Shown in pieces: positions 36,552 to 46,400 of a stretch of 64,000 bases of DNA. Source of the DNA: Trueperaceae bacterium. Lineage in GTDB: Bacteria > Deinococcota > Deinococci > Deinococcales > Trueperaceae. How positions within the stretch are numbered: the first letter of the stretch is position 1; every line of letters begins with the position of its first letter. The stretch spans positions 62,001 to 126,000 of the forward strand of contig DASVCN010000040.1 in NCBI GenBank assembly GCA_036381595.1. The letters are read 5' to 3'. The notes under the pieces were generated by a model, which was not told the DNA's origin, did no database searches, and was given only the letters and a program-made list of their open reading frames with translations. The position numbers were made by a program, and so were the translations under genes.

Positions 36552-38225
36552 TCAGCCCTCGCCCTGAGCGGGGACCAGGCCGAGTTCGACTCCGCGAACG
36601 GCCGCTGCGGCGCGGGACGATACGGAGAGCTTGTCGAAGATGTTGCTCAGGTGCCGGTCGACGGTCCGAGCGCTCAACTCCAGCTCCTGGGCGATCGAAC
36701 GATTGGTCATACCCGCCGCCACCAGGGCGAGGACCTGCCGTTCGCGAGGACTCAGTCTCGGCCCGATAGGCTCGGAAGCGTCGAGCAGCTGAGCGGTCGC
36801 CTTGAGCTCGTTCTTCGCTCCCAACCGTTCGAAGCAGCTCCGGGCAGCGCTCAGTTCGAGGGTCGCGGTTTCGTCGTCCCCCAGCTCCCGGCAGGCCTCG
36901 CCGATGGCCAGTCGCGCGCAGGCCATGTCGTACTCGTCACCTAACCGCTGGTACTGATCGCAGGCCGATCGCAGGGCGGCGAGCGCGGCCGTCGCCCTGC
37001 CCGCAGCCAATTCGGCCCGGCCCGACCATTCCTGTGCCATCGCCTCCAGCAGGTTCGCGGCCTGATCGTTACCGCTACTCACCCCATGGGCGATAGCGGT
37101 GAGTTGGCGGGAGGCCTCTCCGGCCTCTTCCAGCCGCTCCAGCGCGAGGAGGGACCGGATGTAGGCGGGCAGGAGCCTCGCCCGGCGCTGCTCGTCGGTC
37201 GCCTCCTGGAGGGCCCGCCGAAGAGCGTTCGCGGCGGCATCGGCCGCCCCGCCCTCGAGCCACAGGAGGGCCAGGCCGGGTTGTGGGTCGTGCCCCAACC
37301 GGTGCGCTTCCATGAACGCGGCCTCTGCCTCCTCACGCTCGCCGCGCAGCCGCCTGAGCTCGCCCAACTGGTAGGCCGCCAGGCCGAGGACCCTCTGCGA
37401 GTTGAGCGTGTCGAGCGCGATGACCTCCTCCACCTCGGCCAGCGCTTCTTGCCACTGTCCTTTCAACTGGAGGAGCTCCGAATGGTACACCTTGCACTCG
37501 CCCGCGTACGGCACCAGCCCGGGTTGAGCGGCGCACCAGCTGCCCAGCGCATCGGTCCACGAATGCATCCGCTGGAGATCGAAGAGGCTGCGGCACGCCG
37601 AGATCACGCTGCAGTAGACGAGGCCCGCGACGATAGGGAAGGGTTCGCTCGAAGCAAGGGCTAGCAGCGTCTCGTCGAGCACCTCCATCCCTTGCCTGAC
37701 CTCTCCCAGCCGCAGCAGGCTCACGCCCCTGGCGTGCGCCGCGAAGGCCAACAGGTCCTCGTCGGCGCACCGCTCCGCCAGCCGCTCGGCCTGCGAGGCC
37801 AGGCGCAACGCCTCGTCGTATCTCCTCGAAGCGAGCAGCTGAGGGACCCGGGCCAGCAGCACGTAGCCCCGCTCCGCGCACTCCTCCGGCTGCTCTATGA
37901 GGTGTCTTTCGGCCCGCGACAGCCAGGCCGAGGCCTTGATGCCGTCACCCTGGTTCCCCGCCTCGAACCCGAGCCAGAAGGCGGCGCGGGCTGCCGCTCG
38001 GTCCTCTCGACGGGCCAGGTACTCCTGGTAGGCCCTTCCCAGGCAGCGGCGGAACTCCTCGTTGTGCCCGGTGAGGAAGGCAGCGAGAGCGCACATCTCC
38101 AGGTCCACGGCAGAGAGTTGCTCGAGCCCGTCGGCGTCCGAGAGGCTCTCGAAGGCGGTCACCCAATCACGCGCCTCGTAGGCCGTTCTGCCTCTCAGAA
38201 GGAGTTCACTGCCGGTCATCAGCAT
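36552..38225 (-). CDS. LuxR-family regulator with TPR sensor region
   Basis: A 557-residue regulator. Residues about 1-470 are TPR-like helical repeats rich in Ala, Leu and Glu, without an ATPase (no Walker A), so it is not a full MalT/LAL protein. The C-terminal HTH (about 490-548) has SPRERQVLALVAAGMTNRSI and ELSARTVDRHLSNIFDKL, a complete LuxR DNA-binding domain. Its closest target is probably the flavoprotein gene 175 bases downstream. TATCAT (38252-38257, minus strand) could be its -10. Confidence 0.85.
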   Translation of the reverse strand: MLMTGSELLLRGRTAYEARDWVTAFESLSDADGLEQLSAVDLEMCALAAFLTGHNEEFRRCLGRAYQEYLARREDRAAARAAFWLGFEAGNQGDGIKASAWLSRAERHLIEQPEECAERGYVLLARVPQLLASRRYDEALRLASQAERLAERCADEDLLAFAAHARGVSLLRLGEVRQGMEVLDETLLALASSEPFPIVAGLVYCSVISACRSLFDLQRMHSWTDALGSWCAAQPGLVPYAGECKVYHSELLQLKGQWQEALAEVEEVIALDTLNSQRVLGLAAYQLGELRRLRGEREEAEAAFMEAHRLGHDPQPGLALLWLEGGAADAAANALRRALQEATDEQRRARLLPAYIRSLLALERLEEAGEASRQLTAIAHGVSSGNDQAANLLEAMAQEWSGRAELAAGRATAALAALRSACDQYQRLGDEYDMACARLAIGEACRELGDDETATLELSAARSCFERLGAKNELKATAQLLDASEPIGPRLSPRERQVLALVAAGMTNRSIAQELELSARTVDRHLSNIFDKLSVSSRAAAAVRGVELGLVPAQGEG

Positions 38226-38324
38226 CCCATCTCGTGTTCAGGTCGTGACGCATGATAGGACGTCGGGCCAGGCGTCGCGGCGCTCCCGGGGGAGGCTGCC
38301 CGGTCGACGCGGTCGTGGCTGTCA

Positions 38325-38354
38325 TTGACACCCCTTCTGCCAACCCGATAGACT
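38325..38354 (+). promoter_or_regulatory. Promoter of tRNA-Ala
   Basis: Consensus -35 TTGACA (38325-38330), an 18-base spacer and -10 TAGACT (38349-38354), about 30 bases before the mature tRNA 5' end. Confidence 0.75.
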
Positions 38355-38384
38355 GGCCGACGCCCGGCAAGCACGGGCTACCTT

Positions 38385-38460
<76 letters not shown>

Positions 38461-38490
38461 AGAGAAGGAGCGTCTCGAGCGCGAACGAAC

Positions 38491-38519
38491 GACCCCGGCC
38501 TGGTGCCGGGGTCTTTTCT
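38491..38519 (+). terminator. Rho-independent terminator of tRNA-Ala
   Basis: A perfect 9-bp stem GACCCCGGC (38491-38499) with GCCGGGGTC (38505-38513), a 5-base loop and then TTTTCT. Confidence 0.85.
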
Positions 38520-38580
38520 AGGGCCCGTGTTGCGAGCGGGCGGTAACACTCTCGGTTCGACTCAGGCGACCAGCGGAGGC

Positions 38581-39003
38581 TCAGCCGTTCTCGGTCCTCC
38601 GCCGGAGCCGTTCCTCTCGTTCCGCTATCTCAGGTGTGAGGGCCTCGCCGAAGTCAGCCGACTCGAAGATAGGCCGGATCTCCAGCTCGCTGGGCACGGG
38701 CATCGGATTCGGGCACCTTTTCGCCCATTCGACCGCCTCCGCCATGTCCTTCACTTGCCACAGCCAGTAGCCGGCCACCAGTTCCCGGGTTTCAGGGAAG
38801 GGACCGTCGACCACGGTCCGTGACGCGCCGTCGAACTTCACGCGCTTCCCCGCGGACGAAGGGCGCAACCCCTCGCCGGCAAGCATGATCCCGGCGTTCA
38901 CCAGCTCCTCGTTGTACCTGCCCATCGCATCCAGGAGCTCGGTCGAGGGCATGATGCCCGCTTCGCTCTCCTCGGTAGCCTTGACCATCACGATGACGCG
39001 CAC
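38581..39003 (-). CDS. YCII/DGPF-domain protein
   Basis: A 140-residue protein of the YCII-related superfamily. MRVIVMVKATEESEAG at the N-terminus, VVDGPFPETRELVAGYWLW (the DGPF motif) and MAEAVEWAKRCP are characteristic. It starts with GTG at 39003 behind AGGAGG. Such proteins form small ferredoxin-like dimers and often sit beside ECF sigma factors, but none is present here. The biochemical role is unknown. Confidence 0.87.
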   Translation of the reverse strand: MRVIVMVKATEESEAGIMPSTELLDAMGRYNEELVNAGIMLAGEGLRPSSAGKRVKFDGASRTVVDGPFPETRELVAGYWLWQVKDMAEAVEWAKRCPNPMPVPSELEIRPIFESADFGEALTPEIAEREERLRRRTENG

Positions 39004-39097
39004 CGTTCAACCTCCTTCGAGCGTTCCGGTAAAGCTGCTGCCCGTCGATCATAGACCCCCGGTCGCTCACGGGGTGTCAGGGCGATAAACTGTCCGA

Positions 39098-39598
39098 ATG
39101 GACGAAACAGCCGTTGGCAGCAAAGTCCGCGAGTCGACTCTGCCTGGCGTGGGGAAGAAGTACGTCATGCCTCTCGAAGCGGGCGGCAATATCGCGCTGG
39201 TGGTGCGCCCCGACGGGGAGAGGAGCCTCTTCCACTTCCTCCCCGAGGAGGACCAGCCGTTCGACGTCGTCAAGTTCACCCGCCAGGAAGCGCAGCAGGT
39301 AGCCAACCTGATGGCGCCCGCACTGGTGGCTCCACCCGACCTGGAGGGGCTCGAACTGGCCCTGGGGTCAGTCGAGATCGAATGGATCGAACTGAGCGCG
39401 AATTCTCAGCTCGTCGGTGCGACACTGGGCACCAGCGGTTTGCGAGAGCGGACCGGGGCCAGTGTCATGGCCGTCATGCGCGAGGGCAAGTGGGTAGCCA
39501 ACCCCGGCGTCGACTACGTCTTCCGTGAGGGCGACACCGTGCTCGTCCTGGGCGACCAGGAGCAGAGCGAGGCGGCCCGTCAACTGATCGAATCCTGA
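39098..39598 (+). CDS. KhtT-like regulatory subunit with TrkA-C domain
   Basis: A 166-residue cytosolic protein ending in a TrkA-C (RCK-C) domain (residues about 90-165; SQLVGATLGTSGLRERTGASVMAVMR, FREGDTVLVLGDQEQ). The N-terminal part (STLPGVGKKYVMPLEAGG) matches KhtT. In Bacillus, KhtT controls the K+/H+ antiporter KhtU in response to pH and c-di-AMP. The antiporter gene follows 16 bases later, giving strong context. Confidence 0.87.
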   Translation: MDETAVGSKVRESTLPGVGKKYVMPLEAGGNIALVVRPDGERSLFHFLPEEDQPFDVVKFTRQEAQQVANLMAPALVAPPDLEGLELALGSVEIEWIELSANSQLVGATLGTSGLRERTGASVMAVMREGKWVANPGVDYVFREGDTVLVLGDQEQSEAARQLIES

Positions 39599-39614
39599 TA
39601 CCGAAGGGAAGAGC

Positions 39615-40829
39615 TTGTCTCCACTACTTCAGCTGGGGCTCATAGCACTGGGGCTCTACCTGGCCGGCTGGGTGAGTACCAAGCTCGGCCTCTCGAGCAT
39701 CGTCGGGTTCATGGTCCTGGGGGTGGCTCTTGGCCCCCACGGCTTCTACCCGCTCTACCAGGTCACGCCGGTTACCGAGATGCTCGGCGAGCTCGGCATC
39801 GTCCTCCTCCTCTTCTTCATGGGACTCGAGTTCTCATTGGGGCGCTTCACCGAGGGTGGCCGCAATATCCTCGTGGCCGGTTCCATCGACCTGCTCGGCT
39901 TCGTAGCCGGGGCGACCATCGGCCTGCTCCTCGACTTCGGCGTGCTCGCCAGCCTTTTCCTGGGCGGGATCGTCTACGTCTCCTCCTCGGGGGTCATCGC
40001 CAAGCTGCTCTCGGACGAGGACCTCATCGCCTATCCCGAGGCGGAACGGACGCTGGGCGTACTGGTCTACGAGGACCTGGCGATGATCGTGGTCCTCGGC
40101 GGCCTGGCCTTCATGACGTCAGGCGGCGGGACCGCCCGGTTCCTCGGAGTGGCCCTGTTCCTGCTCGCCTACGCCATTCTCCTGAGGTTCGGCCGCAAGG
40201 TACTCGAGCGCCTCCTGGGACGTGAGGGCGAGGATCTCGTGCTGCTTCTGCTGGCGCTGGTCGTCCTGTTCTCCGTCGGGGCGCAGGGCCTCAACTTCCC
40301 CGAGGCGGTAGCCGCGTTCCTCCTCGGCATGCTCATCGCCGAGTCCAAATACAAGGACAGGGTAGAGGTGACGCTCCACTCGTGGCGCGACGTCGCGGCC
40401 GCGGTCTTCTTCCTCGACTTCGGGCTTCACGTCGAGATGCAGCCGGCGCTGGCGCGCTGGCAACCCGCGCTCGTGCTGGTGCTGGTGACGGTGGTCGTAC
40501 AGGTGTCGACAGGCTACCTCGCTGGCCGCGCCACCGGGATCAGTCGCAGAGGCAGCGTGGGCCACGGGCTCATGCTCCTCCCCCGCGGGGAGTTCTCGCT
40601 GCTCGTCGTCGGCCTGGTCGCGGGGGTGGACTCCATCCCCGTCGAGGTGAGGGAAGCCCTCATGGGGATGACTTCGCTCTACGTGCTGGCGATGGTCGTG
40701 GTCGGCTCTGCCGTGTTCCGGAACTACGAGGTCATCAGCAACTGGTTGCAGGTGCGTCTGCGAACACCGGAAGCGCGCCGGGCCGTGCTCGAGCGGCAAC
40801 GGGAGTTGGAGAGGATGACGCTCGACTGA
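39615..40829 (+). CDS. KhtU-like cation/proton antiporter (CPA2 family)
   Basis: A 404-residue membrane antiporter with about 12-13 helices, of the KefB/KhtU type. SIVGFMVLGVALGPHG and the nearby GIVLLLFFMGLEFSLG are early conserved helices, and GLNFPEAVAAFLLGMLIAES is typical. TTG at 39615 with GAAGGGAAG upstream is the likely start. It lacks the cytosolic KTN domain of KefB/C; that job is done by the KhtT-like partner. It probably exports K+ or Na+ in exchange for protons. Confidence 0.9.
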   Translation: MSPLLQLGLIALGLYLAGWVSTKLGLSSIVGFMVLGVALGPHGFYPLYQVTPVTEMLGELGIVLLLFFMGLEFSLGRFTEGGRNILVAGSIDLLGFVAGATIGLLLDFGVLASLFLGGIVYVSSSGVIAKLLSDEDLIAYPEAERTLGVLVYEDLAMIVVLGGLAFMTSGGGTARFLGVALFLLAYAILLRFGRKVLERLLGREGEDLVLLLLALVVLFSVGAQGLNFPEAVAAFLLGMLIAESKYKDRVEVTLHSWRDVAAAVFFLDFGLHVEMQPALARWQPALVLVLVTVVVQVSTGYLAGRATGISRRGSVGHGLMLLPRGEFSLLVVGLVAGVDSIPVEVREALMGMTSLYVLAMVVVGSAVFRNYEVISNWLQVRLRTPEARRAVLERQRELERMTLD

Positions 40830-40873
40830 GCGGCTCACAGCCGCTACCGGCCTCCATGCGCCGGTGAGAGCAA

Positions 40874-41599
40874 GTGCCTCCGTTGCCTACCGACACCGCG
40901 CTCGTCCTCCTGATACTCTTCGGCTCCTCGTTCGTCCGTTCCCTGGTCGGCTTCGGCGACGCCCTCCTGGCTATGCCGCTGCTGTTGCTGGTCGTTGGCC
41001 TCGACGTTGCCGTCCCGCTGGTAGGCCTCGTTGCTGTCGTCGTAGCCGTAATCCTGCTCTCGCTCAACTGGCGGGAGGTGGAGTTCCGTTCTCTGGGCCC
41101 GTTGCTGGCCACCGCCCTCCTCGGAGCACCCATCGGGGTGCTGCTCGTCAAGAGCCTCGAGGGAGAGTGGCTCATCCATGCACTTGGCGTGCTCCTGATC
41201 CTCTTCGGCGGGTACAGGCTCATCGGACCGCGTCTGCCGGAGGTGCGCCATCCGGCCCTGACCCTGCCCCTGGGCCTGCTCTCGGGCATCTTCGGCGGAG
41301 CCTATAACGTCAGCGGGCCGTTCGCGCTACTCTACGCCGGGCTGCGCGGCTGGAGCCCGCGAGTGTTCAGGGCCAGCCTGCAGGGCTTCTTCATCGTCAC
41401 GAGCGCGGCGATCGCCGTATCACAGGGGGTAGCCGGCTTCTGGACTCCACAGGTGTGGAACCTCTTCCTCCTCTCGCTCCCCCTGGTAGTCACGGCCAAT
41501 CTGGGAGGCCACCTGCTCGCAAGCCGCGTCCCGTCTACCTGGTTGGAAAGGCTGATCAGTACCGGAATCGCCCTCATCGGTGTAGCTCTGGTCGCCTGA
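40874..41599 (+). CDS. TSUP (TauE/SafE) family transporter
   Basis: A 241-residue membrane protein with about seven or eight helices of the sulfite exporter TauE/SafE family. FVRSLVGFGDALLAMPLL opens the first half and GLLSGIFGGAYNVSGPFALLY the second, the inverted-repeat signature of the family. A GTG start with GAGAG upstream is used. The substrate is probably a sulfur-containing or organic anion; it cannot be decided here. Confidence 0.87.
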   Translation: MPPLPTDTALVLLILFGSSFVRSLVGFGDALLAMPLLLLVVGLDVAVPLVGLVAVVVAVILLSLNWREVEFRSLGPLLATALLGAPIGVLLVKSLEGEWLIHALGVLLILFGGYRLIGPRLPEVRHPALTLPLGLLSGIFGGAYNVSGPFALLYAGLRGWSPRVFRASLQGFFIVTSAAIAVSQGVAGFWTPQVWNLFLLSLPLVVTANLGGHLLASRVPSTWLERLISTGIALIGVALVA

Positions 41600-41660
41600 A
41601 CTCATCACGGGGTCATCCGGAACAGACGAGAATGGTGTCGAAAGGCTGAGGAGGTAGTTG

Positions 41661-42203
41661 ATGTTGACCCCCGATATCGACTTCGACCTCGACGACGCCA
41701 CTGCTGTTCTCGAGCGCACGCCCGCGAGTCTCATAGCCCTCCTGGGTGGTCTGCCCGACAGATGGACGGCCGCCACCGAGGGCGACGGCACCTGGTCGCC
41801 GTACGACGTCCTGGGCCACCTCGTGCACGGAGAGCGCGTCAACTGGATGCCGCGCCTTAGGCACATCCTGGAAGGGAGGTCGGAGCCGTTCGAGGAGTTC
41901 GACCGCACTGCTCAGTTCCGCGACAGCGCTGGCAGAAGCCTCTCGGAACTGCTGGTCACGTTCGCGGAGTTGCGCCGCGAGAACCTCGCCGAACTCCGCC
42001 TCCTCGGCCTCACCGACGCCGACCTGCAACGCCGCGGCCTCCATCCGAACCTGGGCGAAGTGCGCCTGGCGGAGTTGCTCGCCACCTGGGCCGTGCACGA
42101 CCTGGACCACGTGACCCAGATCTCCCGCACGATGGCCAAGGTCTACCGCGCCGCGGTCGGGCCGTGGAGCGCCTTCCTCTCGATCCTCCGCGACAGGGAG
42201 TGA
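41661..42203 (+). CDS. DinB-like four-helix protein
   Basis: A 180-residue protein of the DinB/YfiT superfamily. The metal-binding histidines are in VLGHLVHGE and WAVHDLDHVTQI. WTAATEGDGTWSPYDVLGHL is typical. GGAGGT lies five bases before the ATG at 41661. Members include bacillithiol- or mycothiol-dependent transferases and many unassigned proteins. Confidence 0.85.
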   Translation: MLTPDIDFDLDDATAVLERTPASLIALLGGLPDRWTAATEGDGTWSPYDVLGHLVHGERVNWMPRLRHILEGRSEPFEEFDRTAQFRDSAGRSLSELLVTFAELRRENLAELRLLGLTDADLQRRGLHPNLGEVRLAELLATWAVHDLDHVTQISRTMAKVYRAAVGPWSAFLSILRDRE

Positions 42204-42263
42204 TGAGCCCGGAGTCCCTGCCCTGCAACAGTCACGCCGCCCGTTGGCGTCGAACATCGGGGC

Positions 42264-42542
42264 ATGGAAGTCACACCGCGTTACCAGCACTTCTGCGAAC
42301 GATGCACCTGCCTGGGGAGGGCCACGATCAACGGGGTGAGTGCCGACCTGTTCGTTTGCGACGATCTCGTGGTCGCACGCTTCGGAGACGAGCCCGGCCA
42401 GGCCGAAGCGGAGCACATCCACAACCTCGAATTGGAGTCGAATCCGTTCCTGCTCGCCGCCCATCGGCTCTACCTCGACAGCCTCGGCCAGGAGGCGCTG
42501 GCGGGCCGGGCGCGTCACCCGCGGGAGGCCATCAAGAGCTGA
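42264..42542 (+). CDS. Small protein of unknown function
   Basis: A 92-residue soluble protein. An early CERCTC pattern gives three cysteines, with a fourth in LFVCDD, which might bind metal, but this is a guess. Two adjacent His (EAEHIHN) are also present. The ATG at 42264 has only a weak ribosome site, so the gene is less certain. It ends 28 bases before the next gene. Confidence 0.45.
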   Translation: MEVTPRYQHFCERCTCLGRATINGVSADLFVCDDLVVARFGDEPGQAEAEHIHNLELESNPFLLAAHRLYLDSLGQEALAGRARHPREAIKS

Positions 42543-42570
42543 CGAGCCGCGACCTGGCCCGTCCCACCTG

Positions 42571-43299
42571 ATGAAACAGCGCGGCTGGGCGATCCTGCTC
42601 CTTCTGGTTGCCGCGAGCATGACAGTTCTCGTGCCATCGCGCCTCGCTCCGAGAGTCGAGAGGAGAGCCGACGTCAGCGCCGACGGCGAGTCGATCGCGG
42701 TAACGGCAGCTGATGAGGTGATCCTCGAGTACACCATCGACGAGTGGCGAGAGTGGGCAGAGGAGAACCTGCTGAGCGTTCTAGGAGGGCCGGTGTTGAT
42801 CGGCCCGTACGAGCAACCGCCCTCCTCGTTCCGGATGTTCGGCGACGCCGCGCTCTCTCCCGACGGTGAGCGTCTGGCCCTCTCGGCCACGACCTACGCT
42901 CTGCTCACGACCGCTTCCGTGATCGGTGTGCTCGAACTCGACCAGCGCGAACTGTCGGTGGTAGAAGAGCCCGCCTTCGGTGGCGTGGAGAGCTTCCACT
43001 GGGCACCGGATGGCCGATTCATCGCCTACCCTCTGGGCACTGCTCGAGCGGCCGGCGACTTTCTCCGCGTCGATGACGCCGTGAAGCTGGAACCGGTCGT
43101 GCGGCTGGATGCCGCGAATCTGCTGGAGGCGGCTGGCCGGTCGGGGATCGAAACCGGCGACGATCCGCGGGAGTGGATGCCGGAGGTGAGGGACCTGGAT
43201 TGGTCCGAGGGCCGGCTTCGCTTCACCTCCAACGGATTCGGCACCGGCGAACTGAGCTGGTCGTTCGATCCGCGCACCGGCGATCTGTCGCTCCTCTAG
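42571..43299 (+). CDS. Membrane-anchored or exported protein, WD40-like repeats possible
   Basis: A 242-residue protein of unknown function. MKQRGWAILLLLVAASMTVLV is a signal anchor without a clear cleavage site. The rest contains repeated pieces such as AALSPDGERLALS and FHWAPDGRFIAYPL, which resemble blades of a TolB/WD40-like propeller, probably only a partial one. It lies upstream of the PQQ dehydrogenase on the same strand, 148 bases away, but there is no proof of shared function. Confidence 0.65.
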   Translation: MKQRGWAILLLLVAASMTVLVPSRLAPRVERRADVSADGESIAVTAADEVILEYTIDEWREWAEENLLSVLGGPVLIGPYEQPPSSFRMFGDAALSPDGERLALSATTYALLTTASVIGVLELDQRELSVVEEPAFGGVESFHWAPDGRFIAYPLGTARAAGDFLRVDDAVKLEPVVRLDAANLLEAAGRSGIETGDDPREWMPEVRDLDWSEGRLRFTSNGFGTGELSWSFDPRTGDLSLL

Positions 43300-43447
43300 C
43301 GACCTCAGTGTGTGCCAAGCGCTTTATGTCTTCGCGCAACGCTGCTACCGTCGGCAACATCTGTTGAGGGGCGACAGAGCCCTGAGAAACCGGATCGTCG
43401 GCGGGCGGGGAAGCCTGTTCGTCGCTCATGCACCGTAGGGGGTGGCA

Positions 43448-46400
43448 ATGGGAAACAGGTTCAAGCCCGTCGCGACCGCGCTGTGGCTCGCCACACTCGG
43501 CCTCGCGCTCTCCTTCGCCCTGGCGCAGCAGCAGGAGCAGAGCCAGGACGTGGTCTACAGCTACTCGATACCCGGCATGGAGGTGTACCCCGAGTGTGTC
43601 GCGGTGGGGCCCGATGCCTCGACCTTCTACACGGCCAGTTCGGCTAACGGCACCGTCTATCGGGGCGAGTTGGGGGCCAAGGCCGCGACCGTACTGGTCC
43701 CCAGCGACCAGGCAGCGATAGGTCAGGGCCTAGGCGTCGACGTGGATGAACAGGGCCGGCTCTGGGTCGTTGGCGGCAGCACCGGAGAGATAGCCGTTTA
43801 CGATGCGGAGAGCGGCGAGACGATCGCCAAACTCGACACGCCGGCTGCCGAACAGACCTTCCTCAACGACGTCGTAGTGAGCGGCGGCTTCGCCTACATC
43901 ACCGACTCGGCGCGCCCGGTCATCTTCCGCGTGGCAGCCGGTGAACAGGTGGGCGAGGTGGAGGCTTGGCTCGACCTCGAGGGCACGGCCATCGAGTACA
44001 CCACCGGCGAGGGGATGCTGGGCGGGATCAATCTGAACGGCATCGACGCCACCTCGGACGGTTCCTACCTACTCACAGTCCAGATGAACACCGGCGAGCT
44101 GTTCCGTATCGATCCCGAGAGCGGCAGCGTCTCGCAGATCGACTTGGGCGGCGAGACGCTGATGAACGGTGACGGTCTGGCAGTCCACGACGGCACGGCC
44201 TACGTGGTCCGGATCGCCAACAACGAGGTCGTCACCGTCGAGCTGTCCCAGGACTTCAGCAGCGGCGAGGTGGTGAACCGCTTCACTCACGAGCAGCTGT
44301 CGTTCCCCGCCTGCGCCGCAGTTGCGGGCGAGGACCTGCTCCTCGCCAATACCCAGTTCAACAGGCAGGCATCGCAGGACCCGCTGATCCCGTTCCAGGT
44401 GCTCAGCATCCCCCTCCAGGTCGTCCAGACCCAGAGTGGCGACAGTCAGGCCCAGGCCGAGACGCAGTCGGCTGAAGCAGGGAACGCCCAGCAGGAGGGT
44501 GCACAGGCCGAGGCGCAGCAGGAAGACGGTCAGGAGCAGGTTGCCGGCGGTGCGCAGGCACAGCAGGCGGGTGAGGGCGACGAGGCTCTGCCCCGAGCCG
44601 AGGACTCGGAGAAGACCGAGCCGGTCGAAGGCGAAGAAGCGAGCGAGCAGGCCGAGGGCGGTGACGAGGCTCTGCCGCGCGCCGAGGACTCCGAGAAGAC
44701 CGAGCCGGTCGAAGGTGACGACCAGCAGGAGGATCAGGCAGAGCAGGCCGAAGAGGTAGAGCAGGCCCAGCAGGGCGACGAGACCGAGAAGACGGAACCC
44801 ACCGAGGCGCAGCAGGATGCGGCGCAGCAGGAGGGCGGAGGCGAGGATCAGGAGGGCGCCGAACAGGAGGGCGCTCAACAGGAGGGCATTCCCCAGGAGG
44901 GCGCTCAACAGGACGCCGCTCCCCAGGAAGCCGAGGGTCAGGAGGCGCAGGGTGAAGAGGCCTCCGGGCAGGAGGGCCAAGGCGATCAGGCCGCCGGGCA
45001 GGAGGGCGAGGAGCAGCAGGTCGCAGGTGGCCAGCAGGCCCAACAGGTCGACGAACAGCAACTCATGCAGATCGGCCAGCAGGTCTACAACCAGAACTGT
45101 GCTCGCTGCCACGGGGACGAGGGCGGCGGTGACGTGGGCCCCGCCTTCGCCGGCAATCAGGCCCTGCAGAACACCAGTTACGTAGTGCAGACGATCACCA
45201 ACGGCAGAGGTGCAATGCCGGCGTTCGGCGCCGTATTGAGCGACGAGCAGATAGCCGGCGTGGCGACCTTCATCCGCAACTCGTTCGGCAACGACTTCGG
45301 ACCGGTCACCGTCGCGCAGGTGCAGCAGGGGGGCGGCCAGGGTGAGGGCGGTGGCGAAGGTGCCGAGGGCGAGCAGCAGACGACCAACGTCACCCGCCCG
45401 GGCACTGCGACGATCGAGAACTACGCGCCGGTCACCGCCGAGCGGCTCGTCAACCCCGAGCCGGAGAACTGGCTCAACTACCGGCGCACCTACAACGGCT
45501 GGGGCTTCAGTCCACTCGATCAGATAACGACCGAGAACGTCGACCAGCTGGAGGTCGCCTGGACCTATTCCACAGGGCTCACCGAAGGACACGAGTCGCC
45601 GGCGATGGTCAACAACGGGGTCCTCTACATCACCACGCCCGAAGCGAAAGTGATCGCCCTCGACGCCGTCACTGGTGAGCTCTTCTGGGAGTTCCAGCGG
45701 GAGCTCCCCGACGACCTGCTCCAGCTCCACCCCACCAACAGGGGTATCGGCTTCTGGCAGGACAAGGTCTTCGTCGCGACCACCGACACGCACCTGATCG
45801 CGCTCGAGGCGACCACGGGTGAAGTGGTCTGGGACGTCGTCGTCGAGGACCCGGGCCGCGGCTACTACATCACGCTGGCTCCTCTCGTGGTGGACGGCAT
45901 CGTCATGGTCGGCGTGTCGGGTGGCGAGCTCGGCATCCGCGGCTTCATCGAAGCGTTCGACGCCGAAACGGGCGATAGCGTCTGGAAGACCTACACCGTC
46001 CCCGGTGAGGGGGAACCCGGGAACGAGACCTGGCCCGCCGACACCTGGACGCACGGCGGCGGTTCGGTCTGGATGACCGGCAACTACGATCCGGAGACAG
46101 GCCTCGCCTACTGGGGCGTTGGTAACGCCGCCCCCTGGATGGGAGACGCCCGCCCGGGCGACAACCTGTGGACCTCGTCGACGATAGTGCTCGATGTCGA
46201 AACCGGCGAGCTGGTTCACGGCTACCAGTACCACCACAACGACTCGTGGGACTGGGACGAGGTGGTAGCGCCGCTGCTGCTCGATTACGAGCGCAACGGC
46301 GAGACGATCCACGGTCTGGTGAAGGTAGCGCGCGACGGCTACATCTGGTGGCTGGAGCGCAGTCCGGAAGGTCTCGAGTTCGTCGATGCCAAACCGTACG

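Noticed and set aside
36900-38225. MalT/LAL-type ATPase in the LuxR-family protein
   Set aside because: There is no Walker A or B motif. Only TPR-like helices precede the HTH.
43370-43440. TPP- or cobalamin-riboswitch-like text (CTGAGA at 43382, nearby G-rich runs) before the PQQ dehydrogenase
   Set aside because: Only the short CTGAGA matches. The other conserved cores and the pairing pattern of either riboswitch are absent.
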